Shown piece by piece: positions 35,204 to 44,552 of a DNA stretch of 64,000 nucleotides. The translations under genes and the position numbers were made by a program. Every line of letters begins with the position of its first letter. Within the stretch, counting starts at the first letter, position 1. Origin of the DNA: Myxococcales bacterium (GTDB taxonomy: Bacteria; Myxococcota_A; Polyangia; Haliangiales; Haliangiaceae); NCBI GenBank assembly GCA_016716835.1, contig JADJUW010000001.1:3066001-3130000 (forward strand), written 5' to 3'. A model generated the notes under the pieces. That model was not told the origin of the DNA. It made no database searches and saw only the letters and a list, made by a program, of their open reading frames with translations.

Positions 35204-36514
35204 GTGCTGGCATTTTTAAGACGATCAGGCGATCATTTAATGACTGTGGTCGACGAGTTCCAGATCCCGCCTTCAACCGGTTCGCGCACCGGCTTGGTGT
35301 TGTCCGGCGGTGGATCACGCGGTGCCTATGAGGTGGGGGTGTTGCAGTACCTGCGCAACGACTTTCCAAAAGTGTTTGGCAAGCATGCGCCGATCGACGT
35401 CATGACCGGCACCAGCGTCGGTGCCATTAACTGCGCGTTCCTCGCCGCCTGCGCCGAAGACCTCGACACCCAAGCCGATCGCCTGGCCATGCTGTGGCGC
35501 AGCCTGCGGATCGAGGAGTTGTTGGCGCCGCGCGAACTTGAATTTGGGTCGCTCGCCCGCATGCTGCTGGGCCGGCCCCCTAAGCCCCCTCCGCCGGGCG
35601 CGTATCGTTATGGTGGCCTGGTCGATACGACGGGCCTTGAGCGCGTGGTCGTCAAGCACATTCCGTGGCGCAACATCGATCGCAACCTTCGTCGAGGTCA
35701 CTTGGGTGCCATGACGGTTTCCGCGACGCAGGTGGCGACGGGGCATACGATTGTATTTGTCGCGGCGCGTGATGGCGTGCCCAAGACGTGGAGCCGCGAT
35801 CCTTTCGTGCGCCACAAGGCGGCGCGGATTGGGCCGCGCCACGTGCTCGCCTCGGCGGCGTTGCCGCTGCTTTTTCCATCCGTGAAGATTGGCGACGATT
35901 TTTACACCGACGGTGGCCTGCGGCAAAACACACCCATGTCGCCGGCGATTCGCCTCGGCGCTACGCGGCTCTTGCTGGTGTCGCTACGCCATGTCAATCC
36001 AATCGAGCAACCCGTGATCAAGGCGAATTTTCCTAGCCCGCTATTCTTGCTCGGCAAGACGCTCAACGCGCTCATGCTCGACCACACCGAATACGATGTC
36101 GATCGCCTGCAACGCATCAACGCCATTATCGATGCCGGCGAGCGCGCGTTTGGTCCCTCGTTTTCGTCAATGATGAACGATGAGATGCAAAAGCAACGCG
36201 GCGCGCGCTTTAAGAAAATCGAAATCGTTCACATCCGGCCGTCGTTTGATATCGGCCAACTGGCGTCAGACTTTGTTGCCAGCGGCAAGGTGCGCCTGCA
36301 AAGTCGCCTCGCCCGCAAGCTGCTGTCGCGGCTGGCCGAAAGCGAATCGCCGCGCGAAAACGATTTGCTTTCCTACCTCATGTTTGACGGCGACTATGCG
36401 GCGGAGCTCATCGCGCTGGGCCGGCGCGACGCGGCCAAGCACGAGGAGGCGCTGCTGCGCTTATTCTCGCGCATCGATGAACCCGAGGGTGCGCCCGCGG
36501 GAATAACAGGCTAG
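35204..36514 (+). CDS. Patatin-like phospholipase
   Basis: The 436-residue protein has the oxyanion motif LVLSGGGSRGAYEVGV, the nucleophile elbow GTSVG (Ser about 70) and the catalytic Asp in DGGLRQNTP (about 236), so the Ser-Asp dyad is complete. Relatives cleave acyl esters of lipids. There is no signal peptide, so it should act in the cytosol or at the inner leaflet. Two starts are possible: GTG 35204 (GAG site 6 nt upstream) or ATG 35240. It follows comM by 18 nt. The extra C-terminal region (about 270-436) is helical and charged. Confidence 0.88.
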   Translation: MLAFLRRSGDHLMTVVDEFQIPPSTGSRTGLVLSGGGSRGAYEVGVLQYLRNDFPKVFGKHAPIDVMTGTSVGAINCAFLAACAEDLDTQADRLAMLWRSLRIEELLAPRELEFGSLARMLLGRPPKPPPPGAYRYGGLVDTTGLERVVVKHIPWRNIDRNLRRGHLGAMTVSATQVATGHTIVFVAARDGVPKTWSRDPFVRHKAARIGPRHVLASAALPLLFPSVKIGDDFYTDGGLRQNTPMSPAIRLGATRLLLVSLRHVNPIEQPVIKANFPSPLFLLGKTLNALMLDHTEYDVDRLQRINAIIDAGERAFGPSFSSMMNDEMQKQRGARFKKIEIVHIRPSFDIGQLASDFVASGKVRLQSRLARKLLSRLAESESPRENDLLSYLMFDGDYAAELIALGRRDAAKHEEALLRLFSRIDEPEGAPAGITG

Positions 36515-36522
36515 CCTGGTTG

Positions 36523-36551
36523 TTGGCTCGGACGTGGATGGCGCGTATAAA
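36523..36551 (+). promoter_or_regulatory. Sigma70-type promoter of murI
   Basis: TTGGCT (36523-36528) and TATAAA (36546-36551) are separated by 17 bp. The predicted transcription start falls at the GTG of 36557, so murI may be read from a leaderless mRNA. Confidence 0.5.
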
Positions 36552-36556
36552 CAGGC

Positions 36557-37411
36557 GTGGGCGACATGACGACGGCTGACGCAGAGCGACGACGACCCAT
36601 CGGCGTGTTCGATTCTGGCGTGGGCGGGCTGACCGTGGTGCGCGCCTTGCGGACGGCCCTGCCTGGCGAAGATATCGTCTATCTCGGCGACACCGCGAGG
36701 CTGCCCTATGGCAGCAAGAGTCCGCGCACCATCCAGATGTATTCGCTGGCTTGTCTAAATTTTTTGCTTGAACACAAGGTCAAACAAGTGGTCGTTGCGT
36801 GCAACACCGCTACCGCCAATGCCATCGACGTCTTGACCGCCGCGTCGCCGGTGCCCGTCGTGGGCGCGGTGGCGCCTGGTGCGCAAACGGCCTGCGAGAC
36901 GACGCGCAACGGCCAGCTCGGCGTGCTCGGCACGCTCGGCACGGTGGCGTCCGGCGCCTATGTCCGCGCCATTGCCAGCCATCGCCCTGGGGCGCAGGTC
37001 AGCCAGCTGGCGTGTCCGCTATTTGTCCCGCTGGCCGAAGAGGGCTGGGTCGCCGATGAAGTCGCCGAGCTGGTGGCGACGCGCTACCTGCGCGAGCTGA
37101 TGGTTGCGCAGCCGGACCTCGATACGATCGTGCTCGGGTGCACGCACTATCCCTTGTTGCAACCGACCATAGCGCGGGTGGCGGCGCGGCTCGCCGGGCG
37201 CGAAATTGCCGTGGTGGACTCGGCGTCGGCGATGGCGCGCGTGGTCGCGGCGCATATCTATGGCGCCCCCGCCGCCACCGACAACCGACGCGCGCATCGC
37301 GGCGCGCTGCGCTGCTACGCCACCGACGATTCGCGCTTGGCTGAGCTGGCGCCTCGCTTTCTCGGCGAGCCGGTCGGCAAATTTGAGATCGTAGATCTTA
37401 AGACCGCATGA
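36557..37411 (+). CDS. murI: Glutamate racemase
   Basis: This 284-residue enzyme converts L- to D-glutamate for peptidoglycan. It has GVFDSGVGGLTVVRAL at the N-terminus, the two catalytic cysteines in VACNTATA (about 81) and LGCTHYPLL (about 194), and YLGDTARLPYG. The start is GTG 36557, or ATG 36566 nine nt later; the promoter spacing favours the first. It stands alone, convergent with psuG. Confidence 0.95.
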   Translation: MGDMTTADAERRRPIGVFDSGVGGLTVVRALRTALPGEDIVYLGDTARLPYGSKSPRTIQMYSLACLNFLLEHKVKQVVVACNTATANAIDVLTAASPVPVVGAVAPGAQTACETTRNGQLGVLGTLGTVASGAYVRAIASHRPGAQVSQLACPLFVPLAEEGWVADEVAELVATRYLRELMVAQPDLDTIVLGCTHYPLLQPTIARVAARLAGREIAVVDSASAMARVVAAHIYGAPAATDNRRAHRGALRCYATDDSRLAELAPRFLGEPVGKFEIVDLKTA

Positions 37412-37420
37412 GCCCAGACG

Positions 37421-38307
37421 TTAGGCCCGAGGCGCGCGAGCCAGCTCAAGCGCCAGTTGCGCCGCAAGCTGCGCGTTAGCCACCGCGAGCGCGCGATTGG
37501 CGGCGACGAAGCGGCCGCCGAGTGACGCCGCTAGTTGGCGCAGCAAAAAAGGTGTGACGGCCTTGCCCACGATGCCAGCTTGCGCCGCCGCCGCGAGCGC
37601 CGTTTCGATCAGCTCGTCGGCCTCCGCGCGCGGCACTTCGGCATGAGCGGGCACAGGTTGCACGATTAGCACGCCGCCGCCGCCGTGGCGCCAACGCCAA
37701 CGGCACATGGCCGCGAGCTCGCCGACCTCATACACAGTGTGGTCCAAGGCCAGCCCGCTGCGCGCGCTGTAGAACGCGGGAAACTCGTCACAGCCGTAGC
37801 CGACCACCAGCACGCCAAGCGTCTCGAACATCTCCAGCGTGCGTGGCAGATCTAAAATTGATTTCGCGCCGGCCGAGACCACCGCCAACTTGTGCCTTGC
37901 CAGCGCGTGCAGATCTTGCGAGACGTCGCCGCTAGCGCCGCGGTGCACGCCGCCAATGCCGCCCGTCGCAAACACCTCGATGCCAGCGGCCTCCGCCAAG
38001 GCGCAGGTAGCGCTGACGGTGGTTGCCGCGGACTCGCCTCGCACGCACACCACGGCGAGATCTGACGCGGCCACCTTGCGGTACGCCGCGCCATGTTGCG
38101 CCAGGTGTTCGAGTTGCCCAGCGGTCAAGCCGATCGTTGGCGTGCCCTTGATGATCGCGATCGTATGTGGACTCGCGCCCGCGTCGCGAACGACCTGCTC
38201 GAGCTCCTTGCCCAAGGCGGCGTTGTCGGGATACGGAAAGCCGTGCGCGATGATCGTCGATTCGAGCGCGACTCGCGCCGCGCCGGCGGAAGCGCTAACG
38301 GCCGTCA
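37421..38307 (-). CDS. psuG: Pseudouridine-5'-phosphate glycosidase
   Basis: The enzyme has about 295 residues and splits pseudouridine monophosphate into uracil and ribose 5-phosphate. Family blocks are present: ALESTIIAHGFPYPDN, IKGTPTIGLT, ATGGIGGVHRG, SAGAKSILDLPRTLE and KAVTPFLL. A much longer open frame exists upstream but its residues are Arg-rich shadow sequence of the previous gene. The TTG at 38307 is preferred because an AAAGG site lies about 9 nt before it and the N-terminus then matches the family; it overlaps the upstream stop by 13 nt. The kinase PsuK is not adjacent. Confidence 0.9.
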
Positions 38308-38810
38308 AGGGCGATGCCTTTGGCGCTGCAGGCCACCGCCGCGGTCTTGCGCGCGGTGGCGCCAAGTTCTTTGGCCATGCGACGGGCGCCAATTTTTTGC
38401 TCGGCCTTGCAGTATGACACGACCGCGAACATGGCCGCTGCCGCCAGCGAGGTATCCGCGGCGAAGGCGCGTTCGGCCAACGCCGCCGCCTCGCCGTGTC
38501 GCCCACGCTCGCCCGCGTCTTGCGCGGCCCGCCACAGCTGCGTGGCGTCGGGCATTGCCTCGGCGTGGGGGAGAGTTGCCGCGTCAGGGGCGGGTTCTTT
38601 GGCGGCCTTGAGGCCCGCTTCTGCGCCACGCCTAACTTTCTCGATCGCTGGCTCGGCCGCCTCTTTAATGCCAGCCTGCATCTCCTTGGCCTCGGGCGTC
38701 GACCAAATTGCCGAAAGGTGACCCCACAACGTACGGCTGCCAAGCGGCACCGAGGTAACCGCCCAAGCCACCACCGCCAACACTGCAAGGGAGAGCAAGG
38801 CGCGAATCAT
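38295..38810 (-). CDS. Membrane-anchored helical/TPR-like protein
   Basis: This 171-residue protein has an N-terminal membrane or signal segment (about 2-22, LLSLAVLAVVAWAV), an amphipathic helical stretch and a TPR-like pair (about 95-150: LWRAAQDAGERGRHGEAAAL). It is coupled to psuG by overlap and follows the OmpA gene stream in reverse order by 22 nt. Function is unknown. Confidence 0.6.
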   Translation of the reverse strand: MIRALLSLAVLAVVAWAVTSVPLGSRTLWGHLSAIWSTPEAKEMQAGIKEAAEPAIEKVRRGAEAGLKAAKEPAPDAATLPHAEAMPDATQLWRAAQDAGERGRHGEAAALAERAFAADTSLAAAAMFAVVSYCKAEQKIGARRMAKELGATARKTAAVACSAKGIALDGR

Positions 38811-38832
38811 GTCGTCGCGGCAGCCTAGCGCC

Positions 38833-40728
38833 CTAGTTCGCGCGTTTCAAGATGAGAAACTCGACGCGGCGATTCTTCTCGTAAGCGGTCTGATTGTTGC
38901 GCTCGTCGATGAGCTGCGATTCGCCGTAGCCTTGCGCCTGCAGGCGCACGGGCTCAACGCCCTTGCTGATGAGATATGCCTCGACCGAGTGGGCGCGATC
39001 ATCTGAGAGCTTGAGGTTGTAGTCTTCGCCGCCCTGTTGATCGGTGTGGCCTTGGATCTCGATGAGCTCGATGTCGGGGTTGGAGAGCAGCGTGCCCGCC
39101 ACCGCGTCGAGGATGGGGTACGACACCGGCTTGATGGTCGCCTTGTCGAGATCAAAGTAGACCTTGTCGAGGATCTCGATCTTGGAGTCGGTGACCACGA
39201 CGCGCCCGCCCGGCTCAGGACAGCCGTCTTCGTCTTCGATGGTGTCGTAGTCTTCGGGCTCATTCGGGCAGCGGTCGTCATTGTCGAGGATGCGGTCCTT
39301 ATCGTTGTCTGGATCAGGACAGCCGTCCTCGTCCTCGAACTTGTCAAAGTCTTCGGGATCGTTTGGACATAGGTCGTCGCGGTCCAGGATGCCGTCCTTG
39401 TCGTTATCTGGATCGGGACAGCCATCGGCGTCTTCGAAGCCGTCTTTGTCTTCCGGATCATCGGGGCATTGGTCGTCAACATCCATGATGCCGTCGCCAT
39501 CGCGGTCACCGGGCTCGCCCTCAGGGCAGCCATCGGTGTCCTCATTGCCGTCGAAATCTTCCGGATCATTAGGACAAGCGTCGTCGATATCGAGAATGCC
39601 ATCCTTGTCGTTGTCCGGATCGGGGCAGCCATCGGCGTCCTCGAAGCCGTCAAAGTCTTCTTTTTCGAGCGGGCATTGGTCGACGTCGTCTTTAATGCCA
39701 TCGCCGTCTCGATCGCCGAGGTTTGGCTCGAACACGATGCCGACAAACAAGCGCCAGTCTGGGCTCGCGCCGTCGGAGGGTCGCAGGCCGCGGCCGCCAC
39801 CGAACGAGAAAAACGAATTGCGCGCGAGATAGAGCTTGAGCGCCAGCAAGGCCTCGAGCGGCTTGTAGTTCTCGGCATCCATGCCATACGAGCCGATCAC
39901 TTCCGCCACCAGCGAGACCTTGCGCAAAGAGAGGTCATATGACAGCCCGAGGCCATACGGCACCTCGCTGCCGACCGCCACGGTCTGGTTGGTGCCGGTG
40001 GCGCCGCCGACGCCAACATCGGTGAAGCTGGCTACCTTGCCGCGGTAGCGAAAGCCGCCGGTGAGCGCGGCGCGAAACCTGCCTTCGCTGCCAAACTCCT
40101 TGTCGAGAATGAGCGTCGCCTCGGGCATGAGCTGGTTGTCGCCGCCAAAGATGTTGTCGCTCGCGGTGTCGAGATAGGCGCTGAGAATAAGGCCGACGCC
40201 AACGTGCGGCGGCTTGCTAGTCTTGATAAAGCGCGTCTTGAGGTGGACGCCAACGTTGCCGAGGCCTTGTTCGGCGAATTCAAAGGCCTGATCGTCGTTG
40301 GGCGTATTTGGATCGCCCTCGTCATCCGGACCTCGATCGCCATTGACCAAGAGTAGCGGCACCGAGAGCCCAAGCTCGAGCTCGACCGGACCGAACTTGA
40401 GACCGTAGGCGCCGCCGAACGTCCCCGAAAACGTATCGGTCACGTCATACGTCGCATTGCCATTCTTGAGCGCGAGCAGCGCGTGGCCCCAGTCGATGGC
40501 CTGCAGGCCAAAGGAGAACTCGCCTTTGCCCAAGACCGACGACGCGTTAACCGTGATGTAGCCGCGCGAGTCGATCGCTGGCCGGAAGAAGTTGATGTAG
40601 AGATTGCCTTCGCTTTGCGCCACCGCTTGCGCCGGCGAGCCCGCCAGCGCGATCACCGCGGCTGCCGCCATGGCCAAGCCTCGCCACGCCCGCCCGAGTC
40701 TCTCACGCCCAAAAAACGATGGTCCCAT
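38833..40728 (-). CDS. OmpA-family outer-membrane protein with thrombospondin type 3 repeats
   Basis: The 631-residue protein has a signal peptide (about 15-38), then a beta-rich barrel region (about 40-330) with alternating strands (VELELGLSVPLLLV; GVGLILSAYLD). Five calcium-binding TSP3 modules follow (about 336-507; DRDGDGIKDDVDQCP, DNDKDGILDIDDACP). The C-terminal OmpA peptidoglycan-binding domain (about 510-631) has VYFDLDKATIKP, IQGHTDQQG and NRRVEFLI. It should link the outer membrane to the cell wall, with the calcium-stiffened repeat as periplasmic spacer. The pattern is common in Myxococcota and Bacteroidota. Confidence 0.92.
   Translation of the reverse strand: MGPSFFGRERLGRAWRGLAMAAAAVIALAGSPAQAVAQSEGNLYINFFRPAIDSRGYITVNASSVLGKGEFSFGLQAIDWGHALLALKNGNATYDVTDTFSGTFGGAYGLKFGPVELELGLSVPLLLVNGDRGPDDEGDPNTPNDDQAFEFAEQGLGNVGVHLKTRFIKTSKPPHVGVGLILSAYLDTASDNIFGGDNQLMPEATLILDKEFGSEGRFRAALTGGFRYRGKVASFTDVGVGGATGTNQTVAVGSEVPYGLGLSYDLSLRKVSLVAEVIGSYGMDAENYKPLEALLALKLYLARNSFFSFGGGRGLRPSDGASPDWRLFVGIVFEPNLGDRDGDGIKDDVDQCPLEKEDFDGFEDADGCPDPDNDKDGILDIDDACPNDPEDFDGNEDTDGCPEGEPGDRDGDGIMDVDDQCPDDPEDKDGFEDADGCPDPDNDKDGILDRDDLCPNDPEDFDKFEDEDGCPDPDNDKDRILDNDDRCPNEPEDYDTIEDEDGCPEPGGRVVVTDSKIEILDKVYFDLDKATIKPVSYPILDAVAGTLLSNPDIELIEIQGHTDQQGGEDYNLKLSDDRAHSVEAYLISKGVEPVRLQAQGYGESQLIDERNNQTAYEKNRRVEFLILKRAN
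39208..39720 (-). repeat. Tandem TSP3 coding repeat, five modules of about 102 bp
   Basis: Five related units encode the Asp-rich TSP3 modules. Modules 2, 4 and 5 start NDKD-ILD and modules 1 and 3 start GDRDGDGI, so the array alternates between two subtypes, suggesting duplication of a two-module unit followed by one extra copy. Confidence 0.8.
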
Positions 40729-40817
40729 GGAGCGGTAGCTTATGGGACTCGGCCGGATTTGTACAATTTCGCGCCTATTTTTGGCCGCAGCCTTGGGCCG
40801 CCGGGAGACCGGCCGCG

Positions 40818-42608
40818 TTAGTCAAGGGTGACGCCATGCGACAGGCACACCTGGCGAACGGCGCTGCGGCTAGCCGCGGGCAGCTTGCCCGCAAAGCGCT
40901 TGGCCTCGTCGGCTTTGCCCATCTTGCAATTCGACAAGACCAAGATCTGCAAGGCATCGACATTGCCACCCTCGAATTTTAACGCCGTGGCGGCATAGCG
41001 CGCGGCCTTGGCGTGAAAGCCATTGAACGCGGCATCGCGCGCAATGGCGATCGCTTCGGCGGCGTTGCTCGGGTCACCCGTGGTTGGCGCAGTCACCACG
41101 GGCGTGGTGCTGGCATCGAGCGTTGGCTTGGGCTTCTTTTCGGGCTTGGGCTCGGACGTCACCGGCGCGGCCGCGGCGGTGACGCACTTGGCGGCGAGCG
41201 TGCGCAGCGACGTCGCCGTGCTGGTGGAATTAGCGGCGGCCTGCGTGGCTAACGCTTCGATGGCGGCGCAATCCTTCGCGGCCGATAGTGGCTTGGCCGC
41301 GGCTAGTTGCGCCGCGGTGTACGCGCGCTCAAGCGTTTTTTTGTCGCGCGCCGCGGCTGCAACGAAGGCCGGATCATCTGCGCTCGCGCGCCACAGCTCA
41401 AAGGCTGCCTCGTGTTGCCCAGCTTTTACGGCCACCGCAAAGGCTGCCTCGGGGCGCGGTGCAATGGGCGCTTGCGCGGCGTCCGGTGCCATCACCACCA
41501 TGGTGGCGTCGATCGCGGCGGCATCAACCAGGGCCGCATCGGCGATTGCCGCATCGACAAGGGCCGCATCGATCACTGGGACAGCCGCGTCGAGCGCTTG
41601 CGTGGCGGCATCGGGCGCCTTGGGCGTCAGACTCGCGGTCGACGATGACTGACTAACTAGCTGCCAGCCAATGATACCGGCTGCGGCGATGACGCCGAGC
41701 ACGATCCAAAGCGTCTTGCCGCCGCGTGGTGGCTCGCTGGCGTCGGCCAACGTATGTTCGGGGCTAAACGAGAATTCCTCGCCGGCAGCGACAAAGCGCA
41801 GCTTCAAATCGCCGAGTTCGATGAGGTCGCCTCGACCAAGCGGACTGCGCAGCTGCGGCGAGCCATTGACGCGCACGCCGTTGGCGGACTCGAGGTCTTC
41901 GATATGGTAGGCGCCCGTATCAAGCTCGCGCACGATGCGCGCATGGCTGCGGCTCAGCGACTTATGATCGAGGCTAATCTCGCTATCGCTGTCGCGGCCA
42001 ATGATCGCCTGCGCATGATTGAGCACAAACTCTTCGCCGGCATACGACGTCGACAACACGACCAAGCGCGCGAAGCCCGCCTGGCTTGCGAGGCTGCCGC
42101 TGGCACTCGCACGCACCGGTACCGTTGGATCGGCGTCGAGCTCGTTGCGGACAAATTGTGACGAATCGGCCGCGAGCGCCTCCGGTGGCGGCACCACCGC
42201 CACATCCGGGGCGGTGATCGTGCGCGACATGACCCCGATGGCGGTCGGCTCGGTGTTGCCTCCCCCAACGGCGGCCATTTGTGAGGTAGGTGCGCCCGCG
42301 GGGCCGAGCTGCGCCGAGGCCTCCGCCTTGAGCTCAATGAGGTAGTCGCCAATCTGCACGCGATCGGCCATGGAAAGCGCTTGCTTGACGTCGATGCGCA
42401 CGCCATTGACGCGCACGCCGTTGTAGCTGCCGAGATCTTCGACTTCGACCTGATCGCCTGCGCGCACGATGCGGGCGTGACGCCGCGACACATTGCGTTC
42501 GGTGAGCCGGATCGTGTTGCCCTCCTTGCGCCCAATGGTGATTTCGTCGCGGACCAACGGCACGACCGTGGTCTTGCCCTCGTCATCTGAGATCACTAGT
42601 TTGAACAT
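40818..42608 (-). CDS. Membrane protein with two FHA domains and an Ala-rich periplasmic tail
   Basis: The 596-residue protein has FHA domain 1 (about 1-95: IGRKEGNTIRLTERNVSRRH, SYNGVRVNG) and FHA domain 2 (about 180-280: IGRDSDSEISLDHKSLSRSH, SANGVRVNG), both with the Gly-Arg, Ser-x-x-His and Asn-Gly-x-x-Val-Asn residues needed to bind phosphothreonine. One membrane segment at about 297-318 follows. The outer part begins with repeated Asp-Ala-Ala units (about 323-376) and continues helical to a TPR-like end. It probably receives Ser/Thr-kinase signals at the inner face of the membrane. No kinase gene is in the window. Confidence 0.85.
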   Translation of the reverse strand: MFKLVISDDEGKTTVVPLVRDEITIGRKEGNTIRLTERNVSRRHARIVRAGDQVEVEDLGSYNGVRVNGVRIDVKQALSMADRVQIGDYLIELKAEASAQLGPAGAPTSQMAAVGGGNTEPTAIGVMSRTITAPDVAVVPPPEALAADSSQFVRNELDADPTVPVRASASGSLASQAGFARLVVLSTSYAGEEFVLNHAQAIIGRDSDSEISLDHKSLSRSHARIVRELDTGAYHIEDLESANGVRVNGSPQLRSPLGRGDLIELGDLKLRFVAAGEEFSFSPEHTLADASEPPRGGKTLWIVLGVIAAAGIIGWQLVSQSSSTASLTPKAPDAATQALDAAVPVIDAALVDAAIADAALVDAAAIDATMVVMAPDAAQAPIAPRPEAAFAVAVKAGQHEAAFELWRASADDPAFVAAAARDKKTLERAYTAAQLAAAKPLSAAKDCAAIEALATQAAANSTSTATSLRTLAAKCVTAAAAPVTSEPKPEKKPKPTLDASTTPVVTAPTTGDPSNAAEAIAIARDAAFNGFHAKAARYAATALKFEGGNVDALQILVLSNCKMGKADEAKRFAGKLPAASRSAVRQVCLSHGVTLD

Positions 42609-42685
42609 GTGCGAAGACGTCCCAACGGCGTGGGCCTGGATTTCAATATACCCAACGATTCCGGCTTGCCGCTACTTGCCTGACA

Positions 42686-43564
42686 TCATTTGCTAGGAAA
42701 CTCGGCGAAGTACGGCCGTGGATTGACCGGCATCCCCAGGCGCGCGCCGAGACGAAGTTCGAGATAGATCGACCCCACAGCGCGACCAATGGGCGCGCCG
42801 CGCGCGATGTATTCTCCTGTGCGCACATGTGCCGAGGTAAGGCCGCCGACGACGGTCATCATGGCGCCGTGATCTAGCACCACGACGAGGCCGAGGCCCT
42901 GCAGGGGTCCCGCATAGGCTACCGTACCATCGCCAGGCGCGCTGATGTCTGCGCCCGCGACGGCCTTTGGCGTGCGCGCGTCGTCGCCGACGGCGAGCCG
43001 CATGCCTCGTTGCGCCAGGGTAAGTCGGCGCGCGGCATCGTGGCGGGTACCAAACTCAACCAACACGGCGCCGTTAGTCGGCCATCGCAATTTGGTCAGC
43101 GGCGTCGCCAACGCCGCCTGCAGCTCGGTCAGGCGCTGCGCCGCGGCCCGATCCGCGATCGCCATGCGCGTTGCCTCGGCGCGTTGCATCGAAATGTCGC
43201 GTTGATATCGGCCGAGCACGAAGGCGGCAAAGCCTCGCCGCCGCGCGGCCCCCACCGACGGCTTCGCGGTGACGCCACGCCCGGCCGCAGGCGCCAAGAC
43301 GGCCAAGGTCGCGGCTTGCGCAAAGGTCTCACGTTGGCGGAGCACCACGGCGAGGCGATCGCGAATAATTTTGGAGGCGTCATCGATGATTTCTTGTTGG
43401 CGCGCGAGGCGCGCGAGCGGCGCCAAGGGCGCATCGACGCCAGCCGCCGCGTTGGCAGCGGGCATGGCGTCGTTTTGCGCAAGCAGCGCGGTTACGACGG
43501 TTGCCGTTAATAACAGGCGCACGGCGCCGACGCGAGCTAGCCATCGTCCGCGCCTCAGACCCAT
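42686..43564 (-). CDS. envC: EnvC-like LytM/M23 protein, catalytically degenerate
   Basis: This 292-residue protein starts at ATG 43564, one nt after the ftsX stop; a longer frame overlaps ftsX. A signal peptide, a short helical region and a C-terminal LytM domain (about 160-292) are visible. The zinc ligands of active M23 enzymes are gone: the H-x-G-x-D site is replaced by AQRGMRLAV and the HxH site by YLELRLG, while one His (VVLDHGAMM) remains. This loss is expected of EnvC, which activates amidases instead of cutting the wall. Its place after ftsX and ftsE supports the assignment. The coiled coil is shorter than in E. coli EnvC. Confidence 0.8.
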   Translation of the reverse strand: MGLRRGRWLARVGAVRLLLTATVVTALLAQNDAMPAANAAAGVDAPLAPLARLARQQEIIDDASKIIRDRLAVVLRQRETFAQAATLAVLAPAAGRGVTAKPSVGAARRRGFAAFVLGRYQRDISMQRAEATRMAIADRAAAQRLTELQAALATPLTKLRWPTNGAVLVEFGTRHDAARRLTLAQRGMRLAVGDDARTPKAVAGADISAPGDGTVAYAGPLQGLGLVVVLDHGAMMTVVGGLTSAHVRTGEYIARGAPIGRAVGSIYLELRLGARLGMPVNPRPYFAEFPSK

Positions 43565-43565
43565 G

Positions 43566-44552
43566 CTAACTCCACGCTCCCGCGCGTTGTGCGCGCACGG
43601 CGGCGTTGGAGGTCTCGTCGGCGCGACGCCACGCCGTGCCCGATAGCGCCAGGCTGCGCACCGCCGTCGCCGCGACCACCATACCAAGTACGGTAGCGCC
43701 CATGAGCACGCCGACCATTTCGCCGGCGGTTAGAAAACGTAGCGACACGAGATCGCCGAGCGCGGGGTAGGTATGCAGCAGGTTCGCGAAGAGCGCGCGC
43801 GTCAACCAATAACCGATAATCAGCGCAAACCCGGCACCAACCAGGCCCTGCAGCCCCCCAATTAAGATGGCCGGCGCACGCCACATGCGCTGGGGACCGC
43901 CAAGCAGCTCGATGACGGAGGCCTCGCGGCGCAAATCGACGGTGCCAAAGCGCAGCGAAATGATCGCCACTCCAAGCGCCAGCAGGGCGAGCAACCAACC
44001 TATCGAGGCGCTTGCCTGCGCCGCCGCCGCGAGCGCTGGCGTCAACGCGTGATCGTCGCGGCCGACAAACGTCAACTCGGCAACCTCGGGCAGCGCGCGT
44101 AATTCGGCAGGCAGCGGGCTGGCCGGAATTACATCCGCGATGCCAGGTGCAAACCGCAATTCGATCGACGCCGGAAGGCTTGCGCTGTCGAGCTCGCTGA
44201 GCACAGCCTCGTGGCCGCGAAACGCGTCGAGCAAGCGCGCGCGCGTGGCGTCGCGGCTAACGAACTCGCTGCCGACCACGCCGCCGCGTTGGGCCAGCTT
44301 ATCTGCCAAGCGTTGCCCCACGTCATCTTCGACGTAGGGCGAAAGGTAGATCACCATTTGGCTGCTCGCCTCAAGCTGCGTCAGCGCTTGGCCCAGTGGC
44401 CGGCGACATACCAGCGCGACCACGAGCAACAGCATCGCGCAGGCGACGCCAATGATGGCGCGTACATTTTGCGAGCCCTGGTCCCGCCACATGCGCGCCG
44501 CCGCGCGCGTCGCGTGCTGGAGGGTGCGCTTGACGCGATGGCTAGCCCGCAT
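43566..44552 (-). CDS. ftsX: Cell division ABC-type permease FtsX
   Basis: The 328-residue protein starts at ATG 44552, overlapping the ftsE stop by 11 nt. It has one N-terminal membrane segment (about 30-52) and a periplasmic domain (about 55-160) with the FtsX pattern MVIYLSPYVEDDVGQRLADK, EFVSRDATRARL and LPASIELRF. Three more membrane segments follow (about 185-205, 235-260, 275-305). FtsX couples FtsE in the cytoplasm to EnvC outside to control septal wall splitting. The sequence of FtsX itself looks intact. Confidence 0.88.
   Translation of the reverse strand: MRASHRVKRTLQHATRAAARMWRDQGSQNVRAIIGVACAMLLLVVALVCRRPLGQALTQLEASSQMVIYLSPYVEDDVGQRLADKLAQRGGVVGSEFVSRDATRARLLDAFRGHEAVLSELDSASLPASIELRFAPGIADVIPASPLPAELRALPEVAELTFVGRDDHALTPALAAAAQASASIGWLLALLALGVAIISLRFGTVDLRREASVIELLGGPQRMWRAPAILIGGLQGLVGAGFALIIGYWLTRALFANLLHTYPALGDLVSLRFLTAGEMVGVLMGATVLGMVVAATAVRSLALSGTAWRRADETSNAAVRAQRAGAWS

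Noticed and set aside
38308..38788. N-terminal extension of the psuG frame
   Set aside because: Lies over the 38295-38810 gene in another frame; Arg/Pro-rich shadow sequence. TTG 38307 gives the family N-terminus.
39208..39720. CRISPR-like array
   Set aside because: Repeats are in frame, encode TSP3 modules and have no constant spacers.
39281..39832. Ser-rich open frame opposite the TSP3 repeats
   Set aside because: Repetitive antisense product of the Asp codon runs in the OmpA gene.
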